NCBI RefSeq assembly: GCF_020733705.1
Contig: NZ_JAJFZM010000001.1
Location: forward strand, 1,984,001-2,048,000
From: Nocardia australiensis
GTDB taxonomy: Bacteria > Actinomycetota > Actinomycetes > Mycobacteriales > Mycobacteriaceae
Direction of reading: 5' to 3'
DNA length: 64,000 nt
The notes under the pieces were generated by a model. That model saw only the letters and a list, made by a program, of their open reading frames with translations. It did no database searches and was not told the origin of the DNA. The position numbers and the translations under genes were made by a program. This document shows positions 18,328-28,992 of the stretch, piece by piece (the stretch's first letter is position 1; the number at the start of each line of letters is the position of its first letter).

Positions 18328-18758
18328 TGACCCGCTTGACCATCGCCCAGATGCTCGACAACGCACGGTCCCAGCTGAACCGGATGTATGCCTTCGAATT
18401 GCCGAAGGCGCTCGATAGGGGTGCGATTCTGGTGGACATCCGGCCGCAGGCGCAGCGCGGGCGCGAAGGTTCGTTGCCGGGCGCATTGGTGATCGAGCGG
18501 AATGTGCTGGAATGGCGTTTGGATCCCTCCAGTTCCGCCCGCTTATCGCTGGCTACCGATCACGATGTGGAATGGATCGTCGTCTGCTCGGAGGGCTATA
18601 CCTCCAGCCTGGCCGCCGCCGCACTGCAACAACTCGGTCTGCATCGCGCGACCGATGTGATCGGCGGTTACCAGGCGATGAAGGCGGCGAGTCTGCTTAC
18701 CATAGGAACTCGGTCTCCGCACTTCGCCCGTGAGATCGCCTCGCTCGCCTCGCTGTAA
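18327..18758 (+). CDS. rhodanese-like sulfurtransferase
   Basis: A 143-residue single-domain rhodanese. It has the DIRPQAQRGREGSLPGALVI segment (CH2A-like) and the active-site loop VVCSEGYTSSLAAAAL with Cys87 as the persulfide-forming residue. It overlaps the cysteine-dioxygenase-like gene (TAATG), so the two products are coupled; together they would process sulfane or sulfinate sulfur from cysteine. No signal peptide is present. A terminator is not obvious after the stop; the next gene begins 195 nt downstream from its own promoter. Confidence 0.88.
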   Translation: MTRLTIAQMLDNARSQLNRMYAFELPKALDRGAILVDIRPQAQRGREGSLPGALVIERNVLEWRLDPSSSARLSLATDHDVEWIVVCSEGYTSSLAAAALQQLGLHRATDVIGGYQAMKAASLLTIGTRSPHFAREIASLASL

Positions 18759-18953
18759 TTTCCGGCCGGTTAGTTCTTCTTCGAAATAGGCGGCGACGCA
18801 GCGGGTTTCGCCTATCTTCGGCGATAGCGCGCGGCTGATGCCCAAGCAAAATCGGGCATCGGACGGTGCCGGAATCGATACCGAAGTGTTGTCTCATCGC
18901 GCAGCCTGGGCGGCGCGTAAAACGATTTCCGGTGCCCGCTAGTGTTGTTGGCT

Positions 18954-20522
18954 GTGAGCACCCCGAACACCCCCTCGTCCGGTCGCTCTGCGGGCTCGGT
19001 TCCTGCGGAGCAATCCAGCCGTCCTGCGCCGGAAGTCGATGACGTCCCGGAACAGATCCGCATTCGACGAGACAAGCGCGAGCGGCTGCTCGCCGAGGGC
19101 GGTGAGGCGTATCCGGTGGTGGTGCCGCGTACGCATACCCTCGCCGAAATTCGGACCGCCTATCCGGACTTGGAGCCCGACAGTCAGACCGGTATGCAGG
19201 CCGGTGTCGCCGGCCGCGTCATTTTCATGCGCAATACCGGAAAGCTGTGTTTCGCGACCCTGCAGGAGGGCGACGGCACCAAACTGCAGGCGATGATCAG
19301 TCTGGGCGGTGTCGGCGCCGACGCGCTCGCGGCCTGGAAGGCCGATGTCGACCTCGGCGACTTCGTATTCGTGCACGGTGAGGTCATCTCGTCACGGACC
19401 GGAGAATTGAGCGTGATGGCCGATTCCTGGTTCATGTCGGCCAAGTCGCTGCGCCCGCTGCCGGTTGCGCACAAGGAGATGAACGAGGAGTCCAGGGTCC
19501 GGCAGCGTTATGTGGATCTGATCGTGCGTCCCGAAGCCAGGGAAATGGCGCGGACGAGGGTCGCGGTGGTGCGCGCGATGCGCGATGCGCTGGAACGCCG
19601 CGGTTTCCTCGAGGTCGAGACGCCGATGCTGCAGACGCTGCATGGCGGTGCTGCGGCCCGGCCATTCGTCACGCATTCAAATACGCTCGATATAGACCTC
19701 TACCTGCGAATTGCGCCGGAACTGTTCTTGAAGCGTTGCGTGGTCGGTGGCCTCGAGCAGGTCTTCGAGATCAACAGGAACTTCCGTAACGAAGGGTCCG
19801 ACTCCACGCATTCTCCGGAGTTCGCGATGCTGGAAACGTACCAGGCCTACGGTACTTACGATGACTCCGCGCGTATGACTCGAGAATTAGTGCAGGAAGT
19901 TGCGCAGGAGGTCTTCGGAACGCAGGTGGTGACCCTCGCGGACGGTACCGAATACGATCTGCGCGGCGAGTGGGCGACGGTCGAGATGTACCCTTCGCTG
20001 TCGGATGCGCTCGGTGTCCCCGTCACTCCGGAAACTACGGTCGCAGAATTGCGTGCACTAGCCGATCGGGTCGGTCTGGAAATTCCCGAGGATAAGGGCT
20101 ATGGCCACGGCAAACTTGTCGAGGAACTCTGGGAACATCAGTATGGCGACAAGTTGTACGCACCAACATTCGTGCGTGACTTCCCGGTGGAGACGTCACC
20201 ACTGACGCGGCAGCATCGGAGCAAGCCGGGAGTTACCGAGAAGTGGGACCTCTATGTCCGTGGCTTCGAGTTGGCAACGGGCTATTCGGAGTTGGTGGAT
20301 CCGGTGATCCAGCGCGAGCGGTTCGTCGATCAGGCTCGACTGGCCGCACAGGGCGATGATGAGGCGATGAAGTTAGACGAGGACTTCCTCGCCGCGATGG
20401 AGCACGGCATGCCGCCAACAACGGGAACTGGTATGGGAATCGATCGGTTGTTGATGGCACTGACGGGATTGGGAATCCGGGAAACGATACTGTTCCCAAT
20501 TGTGCGTCCAGTCACCCGCTGA
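18954..20522 (+). CDS. lysS: lysyl-tRNA synthetase (class II) LysS
   Basis: A 522-residue class II synthetase: an N-terminal OB-fold anticodon-binding domain (about residues 60-160), then the catalytic core with motif 2 ([14 protein letters not shown]) and motif 3 ([15 protein letters not shown]) near the C-terminus. I place the start at GTG 18954 because TAGTGT (18940-18945) is a -10 that ends 8 nt upstream, implying a leaderless mRNA; GTG 18942 would add four residues and overlap the -10. It lies directly before lsr2, as in mycobacteria. Confidence 0.96.
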   Translation: MSTPNTPSSGRSAGSVPAEQSSRPAPEVDDVPEQIRIRRDKRERLLAEGGEAYPVVVPRTHTLAEIRTAYPDLEPDSQTGMQAGVAGRVIFMRNTGKLCFATLQEGDGTKLQAMISLGGVGADALAAWKADVDLGDFVFVHGEVISSRTGELSVMADSWFMSAKSLRPLPVAHKEMNEESRVRQRYVDLIVRPEAREMARTRVAVVRAMRDALERRGFLEVETPMLQTLHGGAAARPFVTHSNTLDIDLYLRIAPELFLKRCVVGGLEQVFEINRNFRNEGSDSTHSPEFAMLETYQAYGTYDDSARMTRELVQEVAQEVFGTQVVTLADGTEYDLRGEWATVEMYPSLSDALGVPVTPETTVAELRALADRVGLEIPEDKGYGHGKLVEELWEHQYGDKLYAPTFVRDFPVETSPLTRQHRSKPGVTEKWDLYVRGFELATGYSELVDPVIQRERFVDQARLAAQGDDEAMKLDEDFLAAMEHGMPPTTGTGMGIDRLLMALTGLGIRETILFPIVRPVTR

Positions 20523-20545
20523 CCATCGGATTCCATAGCAGTAGT

Positions 20546-20604
20546 CCCCGTGTTGGAATTTTCGGAATTCGGGGTATTCTTGCCTCGGGTAATCGGCCTA
20601 GTAT
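20546..20604 (+). promoter_or_regulatory. lysS-lsr2 spacer: weak hairpin and lsr2 -10 element
   Basis: A bulged hairpin (CCCC 20546-20549 with GGGG 20571-20574; GAATT 20556-20560 with AATTC 20566-20570) lies 24 nt after lysS and may terminate it. TAGTAT at 20599-20604 is a near-consensus -10 for lsr2, predicting a start near 20611 and a 28-nt leader containing the ribosome site GAGAGGA. No well-spaced -35 is visible. The local sequence is AT-richer than the surroundings, as is common for genes autoregulated by Lsr2. Confidence 0.4.
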
Positions 20605-20638
20605 GCGGGTCGCACGATTTCGAGAGGACGTTCATCTC

Positions 20639-20998
20639 ATGGCAAAGAAGGTCACCGTTAGCCTGATCGACGATGTCGACGGTGAGTCCATCGCGGACGA
20701 GACCATTGAGTTTGCGATCGACGGTGTGTCGTACGAGATCGACCTGTCGTCGGCAAATGCGTCAAAGCTGCGCGACGGGCTGGAAGAGTGGGTTTCGAGT
20801 GCACGGCGTGTGAGTGGTCGGCGCCGGGTCAAGGCTGCCGCAGCTGCGCCGGGAAGCCCCAAGAGCCGGGTATCGATCGATCGCGAACAAAGTGCTGCAA
20901 TTCGCGAGTGGGCGCGGCGTAATGGCCACAAGGTGTCCGCGCGGGGGCGTATCTCCGCCGACATTACCGACGCGTACAACAAGGCTGCGAAGGCCTAA
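20639..20998 (+). CDS. lsr2: nucleoid-associated protein Lsr2
   Basis: A 119-residue H-NS-like xenogeneic silencer that bridges AT-rich DNA. The N-terminal dimerisation domain begins [16 protein letters not shown]; the C-terminal DNA-binding domain contains INR/AT-hook-like [11 protein letters not shown]. The ATG at 20639 is preceded by GAGAGGA (20622-20628). It occupies the conserved position between lysS and clpC. An essential or global regulator in mycobacteria, it is diagnostic of this actinobacterial lineage. Confidence 0.96.
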   Translation: MAKKVTVSLIDDVDGESIADETIEFAIDGVSYEIDLSSANASKLRDGLEEWVSSARRVSGRRRVKAAAAAPGSPKSRVSIDREQSAAIREWARRNGHKVSARGRISADITDAYNKAAKA

Positions 20999-21183
20999 GA
21001 AGGCCTAATTTTCTCTTTTAGGGCTGCCGCCCCGGGCAAATCGTGCGACGCCTGGGCGGCAGACTTGTTTGTGTATGTCGTTGTATAGGGACGGTTCGAT
21101 CTTGCTCGGCTTACCCGAAGGCGGCACGATGGAACCGTGCAGACGATGTCGCTGACGGTATGGCATGGCGAGGTATCGGCGCA

Positions 21184-21807
21184 GTGACCGGATTTGTCGG
21201 ATCGTTGTTGCGGTTTACCGATGATTCGGGCCGCCAGCAGGAGTTCATGCTCAGCCCGGACCAGCAGCGCGTCACCATCGGCCGGTCCTCGCAGGCCGAT
21301 CTGGCGCTGCGCTGGGACGCCGAGGTTTCCAGGCTGCACGCGGCCATCGAGTATCTCGGGACGCAGTGGACCATCGTCGATGACGGTCTGTCGCGCAATG
21401 GCACGTTCGTCAACGGCGAGCGGCTCGTCGGCAGGCGCAGGCTGATGGCGGGGGATCGAATCCGCGTCGGCACCTCGCTGGTGTCCTTTCATGATTTCGG
21501 CAGAGTCGTCGACGACGCCACCCGCACTTCGGCCGCAGCGATTCCAACATTGCGCTCGCTTACCGAGACTCAGCGCGCGGTGTTGATCGCGCTGTGCCGT
21601 CCGTATAAAAACGGGGCCGGGTTTGCGACGCCCGCCTCCAATCAGCAGATCGCCGACGAACTGTTTCTGAGCGTCGATGCGATCAAGACTCATCTGCGTG
21701 CGCTATTCGCCAAGTTCGGTGTGGAAAGCCTGCCACAGAACCGGAAAAGAGTCAGACTGGCCGGTTTAGCCATGCAGAGTGGACTCATATCCGATCGGGA
21801 TCTTTGA
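21184..21807 (+). CDS. FHA-domain protein with C-terminal HTH
   Basis: A 207-residue regulator. Residues about 5-100 form a forkhead-associated domain with the phosphothreonine-binding signature: IGRSSQADLAL, SRLHAAIEY and DDGLSRNGTFVNGE. The C-terminal half (LTETQRAVLIALCRP, then SNQQIADELFLS and AIKTHLRALFAKF) resembles a LuxR-type HTH, so it probably binds DNA after docking on a Thr-phosphorylated partner of a Ser/Thr kinase. GTG 21184 was chosen because GAGG lies at 21170-21173; an in-frame ATG at 21160 would add eight residues but lacks a ribosome site. Confidence 0.85.
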   Translation: MTGFVGSLLRFTDDSGRQQEFMLSPDQQRVTIGRSSQADLALRWDAEVSRLHAAIEYLGTQWTIVDDGLSRNGTFVNGERLVGRRRLMAGDRIRVGTSLVSFHDFGRVVDDATRTSAAAIPTLRSLTETQRAVLIALCRPYKNGAGFATPASNQQIADELFLSVDAIKTHLRALFAKFGVESLPQNRKRVRLAGLAMQSGLISDRDL

Positions 21808-21965
21808 ACCGTATTCACCGCGGCCTCGTCGCGCCGTGATGACCGTAGACGATCGCTTAGCCGGGTGAGTGTCTGGACCATGGTTGGTCGCGGCCGTCGG
21901 CGGTTGACTGAGAGTCGTAAAACGGAGCGGTTCGGGCTCCGGCACGATCCTCGGTAGGAGAAACC

Positions 21966-22658
21966 ATGACCGCCTTTCGAATCGCCGCACTGGTAGCGGC
22001 GACGCTGGCAACCGGCCTGATCGCCGGTGTCTTCTACGCGTACGCGAATTCGGTGATGCCCGCGCTGAACCGGACCGATGACCGCGCCATGGTCGATGTG
22101 ATGCAGAAGATCAACGTGGTGATCATCAACCCTTGGTTCATGATCGGGTTCCTCGGCACCGTCGGGTTCACCGCGCTCGCCGCGGCGCTGCACCTCGGCA
22201 AGGACCATCGCACCGTCCTGATCTGGGTCGCGGTTGCCTTGGCGCTCAACGTGATCGCCTTCGCGGTCACCTCCGGACTGAATGTTCCGCTGAACGACCA
22301 GCTCGCCGCGGCGGGGGATCCGGCCTCGATCGGCGATCTGGCGAAGATCCGTGCCGACTTCGAATCCGCTTGGGTCCGTTGGAATATCGTCCGGGCCGTG
22401 CTGCACACCGTGGCGTTCCTGGTGCTGTGCGGTGCGTTGTTCGTCGCCGGGATGCGGCACGGGCGCGTGGCAGCGGACGCGGAGGTCAACAGTCCGTCTT
22501 TCGCTCGACATGGCGCCGCCGCGGTGACTGCGGGCGGCGGCCCGGCTGTCGCGGGGCAGCCGCAGCGCCACTACCTAACCCACTATCAAACGCGGCATGC
22601 GCCACGGGGCGGGCAGTTCCCCGGCCAGTTCGGCGGCCCCGGATACCGCCGCGCTTGA
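21966..22658 (+). CDS. DUF1772 (anthrone oxygenase-like) membrane protein
   Basis: A 230-residue protein with four transmembrane helices (about residues 5-27, 54-76, 85-106 and 140-162) in the DUF1772 pattern (GLIAGVFYAYANSVMPAL near the N-terminus). The C-terminal 60 residues are a hydrophilic Gly/Gln/Arg-rich tail. Family members include anthrone oxygenases, but most bacterial ones are uncharacterised; the substrate is unknown. GTAGGAG lies 6 nt before the ATG. It is followed by a strong hairpin and is transcribed alone. Confidence 0.82.
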   Translation: MTAFRIAALVAATLATGLIAGVFYAYANSVMPALNRTDDRAMVDVMQKINVVIINPWFMIGFLGTVGFTALAAALHLGKDHRTVLIWVAVALALNVIAFAVTSGLNVPLNDQLAAAGDPASIGDLAKIRADFESAWVRWNIVRAVLHTVAFLVLCGALFVAGMRHGRVAADAEVNSPSFARHGAAAVTAGGGPAVAGQPQRHYLTHYQTRHAPRGGQFPGQFGGPGYRRA

Positions 22659-22701
22659 CCCCTACCGGTTGTCTCCGTCGTCCGCCCCATGTGACCGGTT
22701 C

Positions 22702-22729
22702 CGGCCCCTCCCAGCCATGGGAGGGGCCG
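22702..22729 (+). terminator. strong GC hairpin terminator
   Basis: A perfect 12-bp stem, CGGCCCCTCCCA (22702-22713) and its complement (22718-22729), with a 4-nt loop, 44 nt after the DUF1772 stop. A short CTTACTCT stretch follows. It probably ends that transcript and insulates the clpC promoter. Confidence 0.65.
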
Positions 22730-22868
22730 CTTACTCTGGATTCCGAGGGCGAGAACACCATCGTTCCGATTGCCCTCGTTCGGCCCGGGTGTGCGACTCA
22801 TTCAGGTTTGTCTCCGGGGCCGCCGGGTAGCCCAGGTTGGCCAGATATGACGGGTTGAGCCTGGTCGG

Positions 22869-22886
22869 TGTTCGCTGAGGGCAAAA
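22869..22886 (+). promoter_or_regulatory. candidate ClgR operator upstream of clpC
   Basis: TGTTCGCTGAGGGCAAAA matches 16 of 18 positions of the ClgR recognition pattern WNNWCGCYNANRGCGWWS known from corynebacteria and mycobacteria. It lies 226 nt upstream of the clpC start within a 454-nt gene-free interval, the expected place for this activator of Clp protease genes. The remaining interval (22887-23111) must hold the promoter and leader; several TAnnnT hexamers occur and none is clearly preferred. Confidence 0.45.
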
Positions 22887-23111
22887 CCTCGGCGGAAACG
22901 AATCCCGCGATGCCCGCGTTATGAGTGAATGACCGTGCTGTCGCTGGTCCGCAATAGGGTGGACTGGAGGCGGCGTGAACCCCTGCCAACTAGAGTGGAT
23001 GGCGGGGGCCGCAACCCCCGGGCTTCATGGCAGGCTGACGCCCAACCGTTTGTTACACAGCACACTGCGGCGTCTGTTGCCAGAATGTCGGAGCAGGAGA
23101 GTGAGGGAGCG

Positions 23112-25673
<2,562 letters not shown>

Positions 25674-25688
25674 GCCGAATCGCATCGA

Positions 25689-25729
25689 AAAGGCCCTCCT
25701 CCACTGGATTTCAGTGGAGGAGGGCCTTT
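25689..25729. terminator. bidirectional terminator after clpC
   Basis: A perfect 18-bp stem (25689-25706 with 25712-25729) around the 5-nt loop GATTT, with A-rich left and T-rich right edges (AAAGG...CCTTT). It starts 15 nt after the clpC stop and ends 2 nt before the stop of a small minus-strand ORF, so it can serve both directions. Confidence 0.9.
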
Positions 25730-25731
25730 CG

Positions 25732-25929
25732 CTATCGCCGTGCGCGCCGATCGGACTCACGGAGCACGGCCAGCCGGCTGCGGTACTGATCCTCGGTGGT
25801 TTCACCGCGTGCGAAGCGATACGCAATGCGCCGATTCCGCTCTGGTGCCGGAAGAACTGCCGCCAGCCTGACGCCGGGCACCCCGCACCCGACATCGGTC
25901 CTGCGGCGCTGGTCGCAGTACGCCTGCAC
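25732..25929 (-). CDS. small SHOCT-like protein
   Basis: A 65-residue ORF starting at GTG 25929. Its C-terminal 35 residues (RRIAYRFARGETTEDQYRSR, then LAVLRE) match the SHOCT short C-terminal pattern, in which a helix with RxARGEIxxEEYxxRL recurs. It ends 2 nt from the bidirectional terminator after clpC, and it is divergent from the VWA gene, both of which favour a real gene. Against this, the N-terminal half is unremarkable and no ribosome site is obvious. SHOCT modules mediate oligomerisation or interaction; no function can be given. Confidence 0.5.
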   Translation of the reverse strand: MQAYCDQRRRTDVGCGVPGVRLAAVLPAPERNRRIAYRFARGETTEDQYRSRLAVLRESDRRARR

Positions 25930-26016
25930 GCGTACGGCGTAATAACGCGCGGGCGGCGGTTGCCCGGTCCGCGTACGGTGGATGACGTTCGCGAAATCGA
26001 ATCAACGGGGGTGTTC

Positions 26017-26661
26017 ATGACAAATCAAGACCTGACACTGATCGCCGTGCTGCTCGACCGCTCCGGATCGATGCAGTCGATCAAATCGGATACCGAGGGC
26101 GGGCTCGCCGCCTATTTCGAGCAGCAGCGCGCTGTGCCGAAAACCATTCAGGTGACGCTGGCACAGTTCGACACCGAATACGAATGCCTGTACGCGAACC
26201 GTCCGCTCGCCGAGGTGCCGCCGCTCGAGCTGCGGCCACGCGGAATGACCGCGCTGTATGACGCCGTTGGCAGGCTGATCACCGATGTGGGTGCGGAACT
26301 CGCGACGCGGCCCGAGCATGAGCGGCCTGGCACGGTTATTGTCGTCGTTCTTACCGACGGACATGAGAACTCCAGCAAGGAGTGGACACACGCCTCGGTG
26401 AAATCGCTGATTACCCAGCAGCAGGATGTGTACAACTGGAACTTCCTGTTCCTCGGCGCGAATATGGACGCGGTGGCGATCGGCACCGAAATGGGTTTCG
26501 ACCCGAAGCAATCGATCACCTACGCGGCGGCACCGGCCGGTGTCCGTGGCGTATTCGGTGCCGCGGCCGCGTATTCCGCACGTGCCCAGGCCGCCGCGCC
26601 CGGCGCCCCTCGTCAGGCGTTCACCGATGCCGAGCGCGAGCAGGCGAACCCAGGCAGCTGA
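26017..26661 (+). CDS. VWA domain-containing protein
   Basis: A 214-residue protein that is almost entirely a von Willebrand factor A domain. The metal-ion-dependent adhesion site is present: DRSGSM at residues 14-19, a Thr in RPRGMTALYDAV and Asp in VVVLTDGHEN. There is no signal peptide, so it is a cytosolic VWA protein of the kind that works with tellurium-resistance or AAA+ partners; none is adjacent. An Ala/Gly/Pro-rich tail follows residue 170. The ATG at 26017 is preceded by GGGG; GTG 26011 would add two residues. Confidence 0.85.
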   Translation: MTNQDLTLIAVLLDRSGSMQSIKSDTEGGLAAYFEQQRAVPKTIQVTLAQFDTEYECLYANRPLAEVPPLELRPRGMTALYDAVGRLITDVGAELATRPEHERPGTVIVVVLTDGHENSSKEWTHASVKSLITQQQDVYNWNFLFLGANMDAVAIGTEMGFDPKQSITYAAAPAGVRGVFGAAAAYSARAQAAAPGAPRQAFTDAEREQANPGS

Positions 26662-26670
26662 TCGTCATTT

Positions 26671-26686
26671 TGCGGGGGTTCCCGCA
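26671..26686. terminator. weak hairpin between convergent genes
   Basis: TGCGGG (26671-26676) pairs with CCCGCA (26681-26686) around GGTT, preceded by ATTT. It lies 9 nt after the VWA stop and 35 nt from the convergent histidine kinase stop. A short but plausible terminator. Confidence 0.35.
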
Positions 26687-26721
26687 CCCCGTCGGCTCGA
26701 TGAGTGCTGCGCGATTGTGTC

Positions 26722-28137
26722 TCACCGCGCCTCCTGTGTGGTCGAGTCACTCGGTTTCGGACCGAGCATCCGCGAGGGCAGGCGTGCCGCGACCCGGAAC
26801 CCGCCGCTGGGGCGTGGGCCCGCGGTAAGCGCGCCGCCGAGTGCGTGGGCCCGTTCGCGCATGCCGATGATGCCATTACCGCTGGTCGATCCGGACCTCG
26901 TCGCAGTGTTGGTGGGGCGCGTGTTGTCGACGGTGATATCAACCGACTCCGCGGTGTAGCGCACGGTCACCATGGCCGCCGCGCCCAGCGCATGGCGCGC
27001 CACGTTGGTTAGCGATTCCTGGATGATCCGCACCGCGGCTACATCGATCACGGTCGGCAAATGGTGTGCCTCGCCGATGACGCGTGTCTGTACCGTCAGC
27101 CCGGCCGCGCGGGCGCGTTGCAGGAGAACATCGAGGTCCGCGATGCTCGGTGCGGGTGCACGAGGTGCGTGGCGCGGTGTCACGATATCGGAATTGCGTT
27201 CGGTATGAACGGAATTGCGTGCAGCCCGCTTCGGACCACGCTGAGCCTTGCTCGAACTCGACGCCTCCCCGGAAACCGGCGCCTCCCGATTCGAATCACC
27301 CGACGCGTGCTTGTTATCGTCTCGCAGGTTGTCGATCTCCCTGATGGGAGCGCTTTCCGTCGACTCGGGATCGGTGCTCGCGGCTCCGCTGCGGATCGAA
27401 TGCAATAGCGTGTGCACCTCGGCGAGCGCGTCCCTACTCGCGGTCTTGATCGCCGCGAGTGCGGATGCTGCCTGCTCCGGCTGCTTGTCGAACAGCTCTA
27501 ATGCCACCGATGATTGCACGTTGATCAGCGAAAGGCTGTGTGCCAGTACGTCGTGCAGCTCGCGCGCGATGGCCAGCCGCTCCTCGGTCGCCCGCCGCTG
27601 ACGCTGCGTCTGCTCGTCACGTCGCGCGGCCTCGGCGCGCTGTCTGCGCACCGACAGCATCGCGTGGCGCTGCCGGATCCCTTCGACCACCGCAATGAGC
27701 ACACCGAGCCAGGCGATCATTCCGAAGGCCAGCCACGAATTGGCGGGGTATCCGATCAGTGCCGGTACCGGCCATACCAGTACGAGATAGCCGATCGGAA
27801 CGAGAGGGTAAGTCCACCAACGTGATCCGATCACCGCCGCGGAGATGAACGCGATCACCAGCGAGACAAAGATCGGACCGTAACCGTAGCCGCGCAGAAG
27901 ATAGGTCACGCAGGCCGCGATCGTCACAAACAGCACCGCGAGCGGCTGGTGACGCCGGAAGATCAGCGCAATGGGGCCGACCAGCAACAGCGCGTAGCCG
28001 AGCAGGTCCAATGCGTGCGCTTCGGGCTGATTCAGGTTGGCGCCTCGGCCCCCTGCCACCTGGATCACCCCGACCACAAGCACAATGCCGAGGTCCAAGC
28101 CGACCGAGCCACGTTTCCATTCCCCTGGCGCTGTCAC
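26722..28137 (-). CDS. NarL/DesK-type sensor histidine kinase (orphan)
   Basis: A 471-residue membrane histidine kinase. Five to six hydrophobic segments cover residues about 12-165, followed by the HisKA_3 dimerisation/phosphoacceptor helix with His195 in ARELHDVLAHSL and a C-terminal HATPase_c domain (GNGIIGMRERAHALGG). Between them residues about 250-330 form an unusually long, charged, Ser/Glu/Arg-rich insertion. No response regulator is adjacent on either side, although this family is nearly always paired; instead a fragment of an ABC-transporter ATPase lies on the opposite strand next door, suggesting loss of the partner genes. Confidence 0.88.
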   Translation of the reverse strand: MTAPGEWKRGSVGLDLGIVLVVGVIQVAGGRGANLNQPEAHALDLLGYALLLVGPIALIFRRHQPLAVLFVTIAACVTYLLRGYGYGPIFVSLVIAFISAAVIGSRWWTYPLVPIGYLVLVWPVPALIGYPANSWLAFGMIAWLGVLIAVVEGIRQRHAMLSVRRQRAEAARRDEQTQRQRRATEERLAIARELHDVLAHSLSLINVQSSVALELFDKQPEQAASALAAIKTASRDALAEVHTLLHSIRSGAASTDPESTESAPIREIDNLRDDNKHASGDSNREAPVSGEASSSSKAQRGPKRAARNSVHTERNSDIVTPRHAPRAPAPSIADLDVLLQRARAAGLTVQTRVIGEAHHLPTVIDVAAVRIIQESLTNVARHALGAAAMVTVRYTAESVDITVDNTRPTNTATRSGSTSGNGIIGMRERAHALGGALTAGPRPSGGFRVAARLPSRMLGPKPSDSTTQEAR

Positions 28138-28190
28138 CCTTGCAGCCTATTAGCAGCTACGTCGCCTGGCGTCCGCCGCGCTATGTATTC

Positions 28191-28235
28191 AAGGGATATG
28201 ACTGCAAGGGATACGACTGCAAGGGATACGACGCG
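28191..28235 (+). repeat. three tandem 15-nt repeats
   Basis: AAGGGATATGACTGC, AAGGGATACGACTGC and AAGGGATACGACGCG follow each other without spacing in the 175-nt region between the histidine kinase start and the ABC-ATPase fragment. Copies differ by one to three bases. They could be iterated regulator sites or replication slippage. Confidence 0.75.
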
Positions 28236-28312
28236 GGTAGGCCCAGGCGCGTATCCCGAACACCGCCGCGCGACGGATGTGTCGAACCTGGTCGGCGGCG
28301 GATTCTCGAAGC

Positions 28313-28422
28313 ATGACAGATTCCATTGTGGTCACTGTGGGGTTGACCTATGCCACACAGCGGTCGACGGCGTGAGCATGAGCGTCACCTCCGGTGAGGT
28401 CTACGGATTTCTCGCCGCGTAG
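28313..28422 (+). pseudogene. ABC-transporter ATPase, N-terminal remnant
   Basis: Starting at ATG 28313 the sequence reads MTDSIVVTVGLTYATQ in one frame; after a frameshift near 28360 it continues TAVDGVSMSVTSGEVYGFLA A and stops (TAG 28420-28422). This is the standard beginning of a drug-type ABC ATPase, in which GEVYGFL is followed by GPNGAGKTT (Walker A). The gene is thus frameshifted and deleted exactly before Walker A and cannot be functional. Its position beside an orphan histidine kinase suggests a former kinase-regulator-ABC exporter locus that lost its regulator, ATPase body and permease. Confidence 0.75.
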
Positions 28423-28466
28423 GTTCGAGATGAACCTTGATTCGCACCTCGAGTGAAAGGACCGTG

Positions 28467-28907
28467 ATGCCCACACGTACCGCGCGCACCGCTTGGACCG
28501 GCACCCTGCAGGAGGGTTCGGGACAGGTCGAGCTGGCCAGCTCCGGAGTCGGCAAGTATGACGTGTCGTTCCCCAAGCGTGCCGCCGAGGATGCCGACGG
28601 CACGACCAGTCCGGAGGAACTGATCGCGGCGGCGCATTCCGCGTGCTTCGCGATGGCGCTTTCGGCGCAGGTCACCAACTCGGGTGGTACGCCGGAGAGT
28701 CTGGATGTTTCGGCCGATGTGACTCTGGGCCCCGACCGGGACGGCGGGTTCCGCATCAGCGCCATCAAGCTGACCGTGCGCGGCCGGGTCACCGGACTGG
28801 ACGACAACGGGTTCGCCGCGGCCGCCGCGGCGGCCAAGGCGGGCTGCCCGGTCAGCAAGGCTCTGGCGGGCGTCGACAACATCACCCTCGACGCGGCCCT
28901 CGTCTAG
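28467..28907 (+). CDS. OsmC family peroxiredoxin
   Basis: A 146-residue OsmC/Ohr-type hydroperoxide reductase. The two catalytic cysteines are in AAHSACFAMAL (about residue 60) and KAGCPVSKAL (about residue 128), and the TSPEELIAAAH helix is typical of the OsmC branch. It reduces organic hydroperoxides in the cytosol. The ATG at 28467 has AAAGG 6 nt upstream. It is single-gene, convergent with a membrane protein across a palindromic terminator. Confidence 0.9.
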   Translation: MPTRTARTAWTGTLQEGSGQVELASSGVGKYDVSFPKRAAEDADGTTSPEELIAAAHSACFAMALSAQVTNSGGTPESLDVSADVTLGPDRDGGFRISAIKLTVRGRVTGLDDNGFAAAAAAAKAGCPVSKALAGVDNITLDAALV

Positions 28908-28915
28908 ATCGGCTT

Positions 28916-28992
28916 CGCGACGATCCCCGCACACCATTCAGGGCGCTGCCCGGTGTCATTCAGGCGCTGCCCGGTGTGCGGGGATCGTCGCG
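28916..28992. terminator. 20-bp inverted repeat enclosing a tandem duplication
   Basis: A perfect 20-bp inverted repeat (28916-28935 with 28973-28992) flanks a 37-nt interior. The interior and the inner right arm contain two near-identical 21-22-nt copies of CATTCAGG(G)CGCTGCCCGGTGT, and the stop of the minus-strand membrane protein (28956-28958) lies in the second copy. It sits between two convergent genes, so it is most likely a bidirectional terminator that has undergone an internal duplication. Confidence 0.7.
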
